Part shown: positions 36,635-43,727 of the stretch, piece after piece | How the letters are laid out: each line of letters starts with the position of its first letter | Position numbering within the stretch: position 1 is the first letter of the stretch | IMG/VR virus record: IMGVR_UViG_3300042876_000853 | Span: 1 to 43,727 of that record | Origin: a virus | DNA length: 43,727 nucleotides | Reading direction: 5' to 3' (one strand) | Position numbers and translations under genes: made by a program | The notes under the pieces: model-generated | Told to the model about the DNA's origin: nothing | The model's input: the letters and a program-made list of their open reading frames with translations, nothing else | Databases searched by the model: none

Positions 36635-38790
36635 TGAAAAAACTTTTACTCTTACTTTGGGCCGCCCTCACACCGGCCATCGCCATGGGTGCCACCTTGG
36701 TGGATCCCTTGCTCAACTCACCAACGGCTCTCTATGCCACTTGGCGCCTACCCAACTGCGCATCTGCCTCCATTTTCAAAATGCGGGCCAACAGTACCGG
36801 CGCCACCTACGACGTCACCGACACCCAAGCTGGTTCGTCAAACTATAAGATTCTCGGCAGCTCGGACTGGACCTCAGCAGCAGGAGAAGATTGGTGGCTT
36901 GTCGGTTTTTATGACCAAACATCCAATACTGCACACGATATGATGCAGGGCACCGAAGCCAGCCAATACCGACTTTATTTTAACGATCCAATCACCAAGC
37001 GGGCAATTGTCGCCGCTCTCAAAGCCGGTGCCTACGCCGGAACAGGCGCTCTCAGCACCTACATAACCAATTCTCTTGCTACTATGTACGCCACTTTTTC
37101 CCATACCGGAACATTCGCATCCGCAAGCTCTGCCTATAGTCTCCCCCTAATCGTTGGAGATAACGGCGGATACAAAGGTTGGGGCGTCGGATCGGTATCA
37201 GGCAAACAAGCCAACTCCCTTAATTATTTTAATTACGACGGCAATGAAGATATTTCCTACGTAAATCTGACCAACACCGCGTGGGGTACCTGGTCATCTA
37301 TTCACGAGGGTGGGCAGCTCGGCCTCTACACCGACAATACCCTCTCTTGGCAAGTATCCAGTGGAAACACCAGTAACTTGACGAGTATTTTAAAAATACT
37401 AACTTCCACCGGAACGTTTGTGAATGTATCGGTTACGTCTATTGCGGTATACAACAAAAAACTGGCCGCCTCTGAAAGCTCTGACGTCAACTATTATTTT
37501 AAACAATACGGTCTTCCCGAAGAATCCCCCACAACCACCTCCACTCCTACCTCTACAATTACCCCTACTTCAACGATTACCCCAACTGTAACCCCCACCC
37601 CCTTAATCTTAAATCCACTCCACATGCCCGGAGTCACGGTGTGCGTTGATACGTCGCGCCTATACTTAAACAATACCACCGACTACATCATGAAAGTACG
37701 CTCGGTCGCATTGGGAACCACGGTCAATATCTACGATATCAATCCTGGCACCGAATTCTATAAAACATGGTCCGGAGGAGATTGGATCAGTGCATCCGGC
37801 GACACGATGACCGTCGTGTATCTCTATAACCAAAAAAATCCGGCACAGTATTTTAAGCACCCGCTGAACTGGACCGGCCCAAAATTGGTTTTCAACGCCA
37901 CCCCAAGCGGTAAAGCCGCAATTGAATTTGAACGAGGAAAATTTCAATATCTCGTTGGCACGACCGACATGTCGCTCAGCAACGTTCTAGCCCAAGGATC
38001 ACCAGTGGCTTATGAATACTCGACCTACTACTCAGCCATGCCGCGTCAAACACCACAGCCCAATGACCCTACCGAAAACCTTGCTTGGACCGGGCCCATT
38101 ATTTACGGAGAAGAATCCGGTGGCCGCCACTTTGGGGTGCACCACACCGTGAAATTTAACGGCGCCGACGGTATGTGGGTAGGCACAGGCCAAATCGATC
38201 CACGAGAAATCGCAGAAAACTATCAACTGGACCAATGGTTTTACGGTGGCTTTGATTACGCGACCCGCACCTGGACTCCCGCCGGATATGAAGAACCTCT
38301 GACATACAAAGCGCTGACCTCCTACGTCAACGGAGAATATAGCCAGCGAGTTCAAGGATGGTCACAACTCAGCTACGCCATGAACTATACCTTGGAGATT
38401 GGTGGTAGCGGCGGCGACTTTGGCTGGTTTGACGGACTGCTACAAGGGTATGTAGTATTAGACCAAGCTGGTACAGAAGAAGCTTCCTTGGCGGTTGCCC
38501 GCAATATGTACAACTATTATCAAAGCGATGTCAACGGAACAGCCACGGCCTCACCGACACCAACCCTCACCGTAACTATGACTACCACTCCTACTCCAAC
38601 GGTTACCCCGACTTTTTCGGCGACATACACAAGTACCGCCACCGTAACCTATACGGCAACGATCACTCCTACTTCGACTATCACTGGTACGTCAACCGCC
38701 ACTCCTACCGTAACAGTTACTCCGACAATTACCGTCCGCACCCCAAAACTTAACCCGTGGGTGCAGCCACCTTGGTGGAGATTTTGGTAA
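36634..38790 (+). CDS. Secreted 718-aa protein with two LamG-like domains and Thr/Pro-rich linkers
   Basis: The N-terminus is a Sec signal peptide (MKKLLLLLWAALTPAIAMGA). Two beta-sandwich domains of about 280 and 310 residues follow. The first ends SIAVYNKKLAASESSDVNYY, a typical LamG/concanavalin end with YFKQYGLP; the second, after a mucin-like Thr/Pro/Ser linker (residues 295-325), ends similarly (VLDQAGTEEASLAVARNMYN). A second Thr/Pro-rich run of about 70 residues leads to a Trp-rich C-terminus (WVQPPWWRFW). A signal peptide is rare in phage fibres, so this may be a lectin-like protein displayed on the infected cell. It could also be a tail spike exported by chance. Linkers are possible glycosylation sites. 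Confidence 0.72.
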   Translation: MKKLLLLLWAALTPAIAMGATLVDPLLNSPTALYATWRLPNCASASIFKMRANSTGATYDVTDTQAGSSNYKILGSSDWTSAAGEDWWLVGFYDQTSNTAHDMMQGTEASQYRLYFNDPITKRAIVAALKAGAYAGTGALSTYITNSLATMYATFSHTGTFASASSAYSLPLIVGDNGGYKGWGVGSVSGKQANSLNYFNYDGNEDISYVNLTNTAWGTWSSIHEGGQLGLYTDNTLSWQVSSGNTSNLTSILKILTSTGTFVNVSVTSIAVYNKKLAASESSDVNYYFKQYGLPEESPTTTSTPTSTITPTSTITPTVTPTPLILNPLHMPGVTVCVDTSRLYLNNTTDYIMKVRSVALGTTVNIYDINPGTEFYKTWSGGDWISASGDTMTVVYLYNQKNPAQYFKHPLNWTGPKLVFNATPSGKAAIEFERGKFQYLVGTTDMSLSNVLAQGSPVAYEYSTYYSAMPRQTPQPNDPTENLAWTGPIIYGEESGGRHFGVHHTVKFNGADGMWVGTGQIDPREIAENYQLDQWFYGGFDYATRTWTPAGYEEPLTYKALTSYVNGEYSQRVQGWSQLSYAMNYTLEIGGSGGDFGWFDGLLQGYVVLDQAGTEEASLAVARNMYNYYQSDVNGTATASPTPTLTVTMTTTPTPTVTPTFSATYTSTATVTYTATITPTSTITGTSTATPTVTVTPTITVRTPKLNPWVQPPWWRFW

Positions 38791-38800
38791 AGGAGCAGAC

Positions 38801-38932
38801 ATGAAAAAACAAATAATGAAGCAAGCAATGGATAAAATGGTTACAGCAACAGGGATGTCAAAAAAACAGATTTCAGAATTTATCGGGCAATGCCCAAAAG
38901 AAGATACCCCCAAACGAAAGAAGGACAAATAA
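38801..38932 (+). CDS. 43-aa basic microprotein
   Basis: AGGAGCAGAC precedes the ATG. The peptide is Lys-rich (MKKQIMKQAMDKMVTATGMS, then KEDTPKRKKDK) with one Cys, probably a helical DNA- or RNA-binding peptide. It ends directly before the next ATG (TAAATG). Function unknown. Confidence 0.6.
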   Translation: MKKQIMKQAMDKMVTATGMSKKQISEFIGQCPKEDTPKRKKDK

Positions 38933-39283
38933 ATGCCTCAAATGGTAGGTACCCTTAACAAAGATTCGAACATGACGCCTATCCAGCGGGCTAAGGGGTT
39001 AGTCACAATTGACGGATCCGATACACCTTTACAGTCTCCGCAATCTGTGACGTCCGCCACCGAAGTCGCACTGAAAGCCCCTGAATACGCAGTTGCCGCG
39101 TTTCTCTATACCAACCAGGATATCTGGATCGACGGCGCCACCGGCGTCAGCGACTCCCAGGGCTTCTTCTTGGTATCAGGATCATACGTCCAAATTGACG
39201 TCGAAGCAGGTCGCACTCTCTATTTAAAAGCCGCCGGAACAACGGCCACCGTATCGTTTGCATTTCAAATCATTCCCAACTAA
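38933..39283 (+). CDS. Small beta-rich protein, possible capsid decoration protein
   Basis: A 116-residue protein with AAGGA ahead of the ATG, within the end of the previous gene. The chain alternates strands and turns (VAAFLYTNQDIWIDG, then GFFLVSGSYVQIDVEAGRTL and VSFAFQIIPN), typical of small trimeric decoration or fibre-like modules. It lies just upstream of SpeH and the large terminase. Family not recognised. Confidence 0.65.
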   Translation: MPQMVGTLNKDSNMTPIQRAKGLVTIDGSDTPLQSPQSVTSATEVALKAPEYAVAAFLYTNQDIWIDGATGVSDSQGFFLVSGSYVQIDVEAGRTLYLKAAGTTATVSFAFQIIPN

Positions 39284-39291
39284 GGAGCCCT

Positions 39292-39657
39292 ATGAAGCAC
39301 ATTATCTTGGATCTTTACGCATGTAACCCAGAAATTTTAAATTGTATTGAGCAGCTTGAGCCCATCGTCTACAACGCTGCGCACGAGGCAGGGGCCAATA
39401 TCCTGTACTCAAAGTTCTACCAATTTGAGCCGCAGGGTGCCACAGGTTTCTTACTCTTGGCAGAATCACACATCAGCGTGCACACATGGCCCGAGTTCGG
39501 TTTTGCCGCCGTCGACATCTTTACCTGTGGAGACACAGTAGACGCCGAAGCAATCGCCCAAGATATTTGTGACGGACTTCAAAGCAAAAATCGCATCTAT
39601 AATTATGTGGAGCGTTGCCAATATGATTCTAACCCCAACAGCCGAGATTTGGCGTAG
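39292..39657 (+). CDS. speH: S-adenosylmethionine decarboxylase proenzyme (bacterial class 1b, SpeH)
   Basis: A 121-residue proenzyme. LLLAESHISVHTWPEFGFAA has the self-cleavage site between Glu 58 and Ser 59; the new Ser becomes the pyruvoyl cofactor. His 64 and Cys 79 (in DIFTCG) occupy the same spacing from the Ser as in characterised SpeH. It makes decarboxylated SAM, the aminopropyl donor for spermidine. AAGGAG precedes the ATG, and its end overlaps the terminase large-subunit start by 35 bases. No SpeE (spermidine synthase) is present. Its place next to packaging suggests raising host spermidine to compact DNA. Confidence 0.93.
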   Translation: MKHIILDLYACNPEILNCIEQLEPIVYNAAHEAGANILYSKFYQFEPQGATGFLLLAESHISVHTWPEFGFAAVDIFTCGDTVDAEAIAQDICDGLQSKNRIYNYVERCQYDSNPNSRDLA

Positions 39658-41044
39658 GTTCAAAAAGCAAGAACAACTGATTGACTTTTTTGAGCCTCTG
39701 ACATACCAAAAACCGGCTTGGTTCTCGAAGCATAAATTTCAACTCTTTGAGGGCGGAAACCGCAGCGGCAAAACAGAACTGGTTATCGCCAAGATCGTAG
39801 CAATTGCCCTTGGCACCCACCCCGAGATTAAGCGCGTGGGGCCACAAAAGATCCGTATCATTGCCACGGTCCTAAACGAAGGGGCCTTGACAGTTATTGT
39901 CAACAAGTTAAAAAAATTCATCCCAGTTCGCAAACTCAGGGGTGAATCGTGGCGCTCCGGCTTCCGGGTAGATCGCCGAACCTTTTACTTTAAGAATGGC
40001 AGCACTATCCAGTTGATGGCTACCACGCAAGACCTAGACAACTTTCGTGGCGAAGACTTGGACATCGTGGTGTTCGACGAAGAACCGCCGGAAGACATCT
40101 TCGACGAAAACATCACTCGCTTGGCAGATCGCAACGGAATGTGCTTTTTAAGCATGACCCCACATAAAGGACTTACTTGGTCATGGCGGCGCCTAGTCAA
40201 AGAGGCTGGTAAAAACATCGATATAGCCTATTTCTTCTTTGATCCAATGAAGAATTACTATATCAACCGTCGCGAGCACCTGCGCGCGGTCTTTACAATG
40301 AGCCAGCGAGAGTTCCAGATTCGTATCCTTGGAAAGCGCATCTCGCTCGAAGGGCTGGTGTACTACCCGTTCGAAGAAGAAAAGCATGTGATCGCGCCCT
40401 TTGTGTTACCCGCCTCTGCGCAACTGTACCTTGGCGTAGACTACGGATTACAAAATCCGACAGCAGGCACCCTGTGGGCGGTAGTACCGGGCGAAGGTTC
40501 GTCACCAGAAAAACATTATATCGTGGATGAATACTATGAAACCGGGCGCACGGTTAAACAGAACGCAGAACGCATGGCTACTTGGTTGCGCGATAAATGG
40601 GGAACCCACCGTATCCGACGTGTGTACACTGATCCAAACTCGGGATCCCAACGAAGTGAGCAAACATCCGAACGCAACGTCGACGTGTTCCGAACAGAGT
40701 TCTGGCGAGTGTACGGAAAGCCGGTGCCAGTCATCCTTGGCAAAAAAGAGCAGGGATGTGTAGAGCACCGAATTAATCGCGTGCTCGAACTATTGTCACC
40801 CGATGCATCTGGAAAAGTAAGGCTCCAGTTTTTTAGTACCTGTTTTCACCATATCGACGAAATTGAAAACTATATCTATCCGCAACGCCGGGATGAGAAC
40901 ATGAACAAGATCGAGAAACCAAAGGAATACAAGAATCACTTAATGAACGCTATGGAGTACATTGCGGAAACTAACCCGCACGTTATGGTGGACACCAAGC
41001 GTTTTATAATTACGGGCACACAATACGATAGAGTTTCGAGGTAA
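39623..41044 (+). CDS. terL: Terminase large subunit
   Basis: About 473 residues from the ATG at 39623, with GGAG ten bases ahead; a longer frame would run deep into SpeH. The motor has Walker A GGNRSGKT (44-51), Walker B DIVVFDEEPP (147-156) and an adjacent coupling motif (CFLSMTP). The nuclease half begins at LGVDYGLQNPT (Asp 273), with a second acid in RRVYTDPNSG and a third region ending in KNHLMNAMEYI. These are the features of phage DNA-packaging terminases of the Terminase_6 type. It is followed 3 bases later by the portal gene. Confidence 0.94.
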   Translation: MILTPTAEIWRRFKKQEQLIDFFEPLTYQKPAWFSKHKFQLFEGGNRSGKTELVIAKIVAIALGTHPEIKRVGPQKIRIIATVLNEGALTVIVNKLKKFIPVRKLRGESWRSGFRVDRRTFYFKNGSTIQLMATTQDLDNFRGEDLDIVVFDEEPPEDIFDENITRLADRNGMCFLSMTPHKGLTWSWRRLVKEAGKNIDIAYFFFDPMKNYYINRREHLRAVFTMSQREFQIRILGKRISLEGLVYYPFEEEKHVIAPFVLPASAQLYLGVDYGLQNPTAGTLWAVVPGEGSSPEKHYIVDEYYETGRTVKQNAERMATWLRDKWGTHRIRRVYTDPNSGSQRSEQTSERNVDVFRTEFWRVYGKPVPVILGKKEQGCVEHRINRVLELLSPDASGKVRLQFFSTCFHHIDEIENYIYPQRRDENMNKIEKPKEYKNHLMNAMEYIAETNPHVMVDTKRFIITGTQYDRVSR

Positions 41045-41046
41045 CT

Positions 41047-43065
41047 ATGGCTGCTCCTTTTTGGGTAGGCGTCAACAAAAAAGATTCGACTCCAGATGAA
41101 ATTGCTTTGGATATTCTGGAACGCTTTGACCACTCATCCCGCTATATTACCAATATCCGGGATCAGCATGCCCGTAATCTCAAAGCTTACTACGGCATCC
41201 CAGAAGACCTTCCCTCCCACCTCAAGGATAGCGGGGCGTCCAATCTATTCATTCCCCTAATTGAGCCCTTGGTCGATACAAACACGTCCAAAGCCTTTAT
41301 GACCATCCTTTCGCACAATCCGTTTATTAAATACGTCTCCGAGCATCCGGATGGCGAACTGTCGGCCCGCATCATGGAGCGCATTGTTAAATACATGATC
41401 GTGGACAAGATGCCCGATGGCCTGACCCAACTGGAACTTTGGATCCGAAAAGCCTGCTTGGACGGCACCGGCATTTTACACGTATTTCACGACAAAGTAA
41501 CCCGCACCCGCAGCGTGGCCAAACCGGTTATGCACCCCCAGATTCCCGGCGTTGTTGCCCTCAATCCAGATGGTACACCCCTCTTGGAGCGTGGGGTCGA
41601 AACTGTCACCGACTATTCAGGCCTCCGTTTTGAGGTTCTTGATCTGTTTAACTTTGCCGCCGACTGGAACGTTATGGATATCCGGGACGGGTGGTGCGCG
41701 GCCCGTGAGTTTATCGATCCAGAAACTTACATTGGCCGGGTGGAGTCCCTTGGTTATCCCGACATTGGCCAAGAAGGATTGGAAGCCTTAATTGATTCCA
41801 ATATTGCCGACCGCTCGCGTATCTACAACTGGATCCTCGCCAACCAGTATTTGCGTGAAGACAAGTACCGCCAAAAAATAGAATTGGTCCACTACTATGG
41901 TAAAGCCTGGTTAGACGGTGTACGTCAAGATTGCATGGTTACAATTGCCCGTAACGGAGTAAAAGGAAACACCACAACCGGGGGTGGGCGCCTACTCCGC
42001 ATTATCCCTTTTGGAGTGAAGCCTTTTTGCATCCTGCGCTTCAAGAGTAAAGAAGGGCAGCTCCTTGGTCGTGGCATGGCTGACCAAATTTATGATCTCC
42101 AAGTTGAAAAGAATGTCACCCGTAATCAGCGCGTGGACAATATTTCCTTTGAATTGAACGGGGGCTGGATCTACAGTGACGGGGCCATCGAGGATGAAAA
42201 AGAATTAAACTCACGCCCCAACCAAACGATTAAGAAGTTGGATCAAACCGCCACCCTGCAAAAGATTGAGCGTCAAGCATTACCACCGGATGCCTTTGCG
42301 CATGAGCAGACCATCGAGCAAGAGGCCATGCGCGTAACCGCGTCAACTGATATCATGCGCGGTCAAATGTCGCGTCAAGAAACAGCGACCACCGCCACCC
42401 TGATGAACAACAATGCCGGGCAGCGTATGGAGTCCATGGTCTTTCAGATGGGAAATTCCGGTTTCCGTATGCTTGGAAATCTCATGAAGATTTTGATTTC
42501 CGAATACTTTCCGGCCACCGAACCAGTTATCCTGAAGCTGAGCAAGAACGAGATTGAAAGTTTTATTGAAGAGGTCGGGCCAGAGGACCCCCGCCTTCAG
42601 GGAATTTTGGATCCCAAAACAGGGGTTATTAAGGTTTCCCCCATGGCGCTCCAGCACGCCATGTTTGCTACCACATCCATCTCCGCCCTGGAAGGGGATA
42701 ACCTGGCTAAGAGCCAAACCTTACTTCAGTTATTGCAGATTTTGCAACCGTACTCGCAGGTTGGCTTTAAAGATAAACACGGCAATATCAATTATCCGGA
42801 TATATGGTATATTATACGTGAGCTTGCAAGACTGAATAAGTTCAATGATTTCCGAGATATGATTGTGAAGATTCCGGCGGAAGTTGTGGCACAGCAAGAA
42901 GCACAGAAGCAAGCCCTCTTGGCCCAAGCACAAAACAGCCAGCAACCCCAGTCATCCCCATCGGAAGTAGCAGGACAAACCGGTGTTCCGCCGGTTGAGG
43001 AGAAGTACAATCAGCAACAGGCTACTATAGAGATGATCGATTCTGCAATAGCTAACGGAGGGTAA
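41047..43065 (+). CDS. Portal protein
   Basis: A 672-residue protein in the canonical position after terL. It has typical P22/SU10-like portal features: an N-terminal clip of helices (IALDILERFDHSSRYITNI), SGASNLFIPLIEPLVDT, a central strand region (RFEVLDLFNFAADWNVMDIR), RGMADQIYDLQVEKNVTRNQ preceding the wing, and a helical stem with MRVTASTDIMRGQMSRQET. The C-terminal 80 residues are Gln/Ala rich and disordered (QKQALLAQAQNSQQPQSSP). It forms the dodecameric gate for DNA entry and exit. Confidence 0.9.
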   Translation: MAAPFWVGVNKKDSTPDEIALDILERFDHSSRYITNIRDQHARNLKAYYGIPEDLPSHLKDSGASNLFIPLIEPLVDTNTSKAFMTILSHNPFIKYVSEHPDGELSARIMERIVKYMIVDKMPDGLTQLELWIRKACLDGTGILHVFHDKVTRTRSVAKPVMHPQIPGVVALNPDGTPLLERGVETVTDYSGLRFEVLDLFNFAADWNVMDIRDGWCAAREFIDPETYIGRVESLGYPDIGQEGLEALIDSNIADRSRIYNWILANQYLREDKYRQKIELVHYYGKAWLDGVRQDCMVTIARNGVKGNTTTGGGRLLRIIPFGVKPFCILRFKSKEGQLLGRGMADQIYDLQVEKNVTRNQRVDNISFELNGGWIYSDGAIEDEKELNSRPNQTIKKLDQTATLQKIERQALPPDAFAHEQTIEQEAMRVTASTDIMRGQMSRQETATTATLMNNNAGQRMESMVFQMGNSGFRMLGNLMKILISEYFPATEPVILKLSKNEIESFIEEVGPEDPRLQGILDPKTGVIKVSPMALQHAMFATTSISALEGDNLAKSQTLLQLLQILQPYSQVGFKDKHGNINYPDIWYIIRELARLNKFNDFRDMIVKIPAEVVAQQEAQKQALLAQAQNSQQPQSSPSEVAGQTGVPPVEEKYNQQQATIEMIDSAIANGG

Positions 43066-43066
43066 C

Positions 43067-43366
43067 ATGGAGCTTAGGGTTTGCGGTGTAGCAGTTACGC
43101 ACGAGGAATTGCTTCAACTTCACGATTTGGTCACGAGCCCCGCTTGGCGTGGTATCATGACCCGTGTTTTTGAACTGGACAAGAAATTTTCAGAGAGCCT
43201 CCTCTTGGATCATGGGTGCCGTAATGACAAGAGCGACGGCTACGAATGGAAACTTAAAACGGATAAAGAATTAGGCTTTCAGCTCGGGCTCCACAAAATG
43301 GCCACCAAGTACCTTGGCTTAGAACGCACGGTACAGGAAGCAATCAAAAAAAGCGGAGGTAATTAG
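43067..43366 (+). CDS. Small protein between portal and scaffold (99 aa)
   Basis: A 99-residue, mostly helical protein starting 1 base after the portal stop, with GGAGG before the ATG. N-terminal strand-helix (MELRVCGVAVTHEELLQLHD), then a charged helix with FELDKKFSESLLLDHGC and a basic C-terminus (RTVQEAIKKSGGN). Its place suggests a head assembly or packaging accessory. Not recognised. Confidence 0.62.
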   Translation: MELRVCGVAVTHEELLQLHDLVTSPAWRGIMTRVFELDKKFSESLLLDHGCRNDKSDGYEWKLKTDKELGFQLGLHKMATKYLGLERTVQEAIKKSGGN

Positions 43367-43368
43367 TA

Positions 43369-43727
43369 ATGTCAATTGAACCGAACGTGCCTGCCACTCC
43401 TGCGTCCGAACCTTCGGGTAGCGCAACTACGGCAGCACCAGAGCCCGCACAGCAACCGTCAGCCATACAACAAGAATTATCACGATCTGGTGTTTTAGCC
43501 GCCTTTGGATTAACCCCGACTCCTGATCCAGCTGCCACGGCCCCCGTAGAGGACAAGGCCGTACCTGCCGGACAGACAAAGCCGGACGAAAATCCGAATC
43601 CAACCGAGAAGGAGTTAACCAATCTTAAGTCTGTTTTGGGGCGTCAGTCCAACGAGCTTGGTGAATTGCGCAAGAAAACGGCTGAGTACGAACAGAAGTT
43701 GGCCGAACTGGCGACAAAATCTCAGGC
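43369..43727 (+). CDS. Probable scaffolding protein, 5' part (continues at position 1)
   Basis: The true start of the gene whose 3' part lies at 1-704. GGAGG precedes the ATG at 43369. The first 80 residues are rich in Pro, Ala, Thr and Ser (SIEPNVPATPASEPSGSATT), typical of a flexible scaffold head. Then a heptad helix begins (TEKELTNLKSVLGRQ). The frame runs through the 127-bp overlap unchanged, which proves the circular closure. Confidence 0.78.
   Translation, partial: MSIEPNVPATPASEPSGSATTAAPEPAQQPSAIQQELSRSGVLAAFGLTPTPDPAATAPVEDKAVPAGQTKPDENPNPTEKELTNLKSVLGRQSNELGELRKKTAEYEQKLAELATKSQ
43601..43727. repeat. Right copy of the 127-bp terminal overlap
   Basis: Identical to bases 1-127; see the left copy. 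One copy should be removed to obtain the 43,600-bp circle. Confidence 0.95.

Noticed and set aside
1-43727. tRNA genes, integrase, transposase or phage RNA polymerase
   Set aside because: I looked for cloverleaf arms, catalytic recombinase motifs and T7-type polymerase motifs and saw none that I could support.

Overview
This window is a complete circularised phage genome. Bases 1-127 are repeated exactly at 43601-43727, so the unique molecule is 43,600 bp and one gene (the probable scaffold) runs across the join. The gene set (terminase, portal, scaffold, an SU10-like HK97-fold capsid protein, connector, P22 gp10-like tail protein, three ejection-type proteins, no tail tube or tape measure) indicates a short-tailed, podovirus-like phage. 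Strong Shine-Dalgarno sequences, textbook sigma70-type promoters, a peptidoglycan peptidase and Sec-type signal peptides point to a bacterial host. The host phylum cannot be read directly. Thr/Pro-rich linkers in one secreted protein resemble those of surface proteins from some little-cultured bacterial phyla, which is only a weak hint.

The genome has two arms that diverge from a 768-bp gene-free region (33988-34755) and converge at about 13150. The plus-strand arm runs 34756 -> 43600/1 -> 13157. It carries a small gene, the terminase small subunit with a nested membrane-protein gene, a YiiX-like permuted NlpC/P60 protein, a 718-aa secreted protein with mucin-like linkers, S-adenosylmethionine decarboxylase (SpeH), terminase large subunit, portal, scaffold, capsid, two glycosyltransferases, connector, tail hub, ejection proteins, a collagen-like fibre and a membrane protein.

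The minus-strand arm runs 33987 -> 13149. Its upstream half (34.0-24.0 kb) holds many small accessory genes: Cys-rich zinc-finger-like microproteins, small membrane proteins and a Lar-like protein. It also holds an unusual island made of an amidoligase with a zinc-ribbon array, two class II glutamine amidotransferases and five tandem, diverged ~130-aa paralogues. Its downstream half is DNA metabolism: a Cas4/RecB-like nuclease, methyltransferase, dATP/dGTP pyrophosphohydrolase-like protein, Sak4-like ATPase, PD-(D/E)XK nuclease, SSB, metallophosphoesterase, a primase with inverted domain order, family A DNA polymerase, an MCM-like AAA+ helicase and an M15 endolysin.

A second gene-free region (26837-27217) contains two adjacent palindromes, three perfect 11-bp tandem repeats that match DnaA boxes, and about 200 bp of very AT-rich DNA. 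It is a plausible replication origin. The most novel-looking features are the amidoligase/amidotransferase/paralogue island, the MCM-like helicase with the TOPRIM-then-zinc-finger primase, the SpeH gene joined to the packaging genes, and a strongly over-represented, strand-biased CCTTGG hexamer. All assignments come from reading the sequence; no database search was run.
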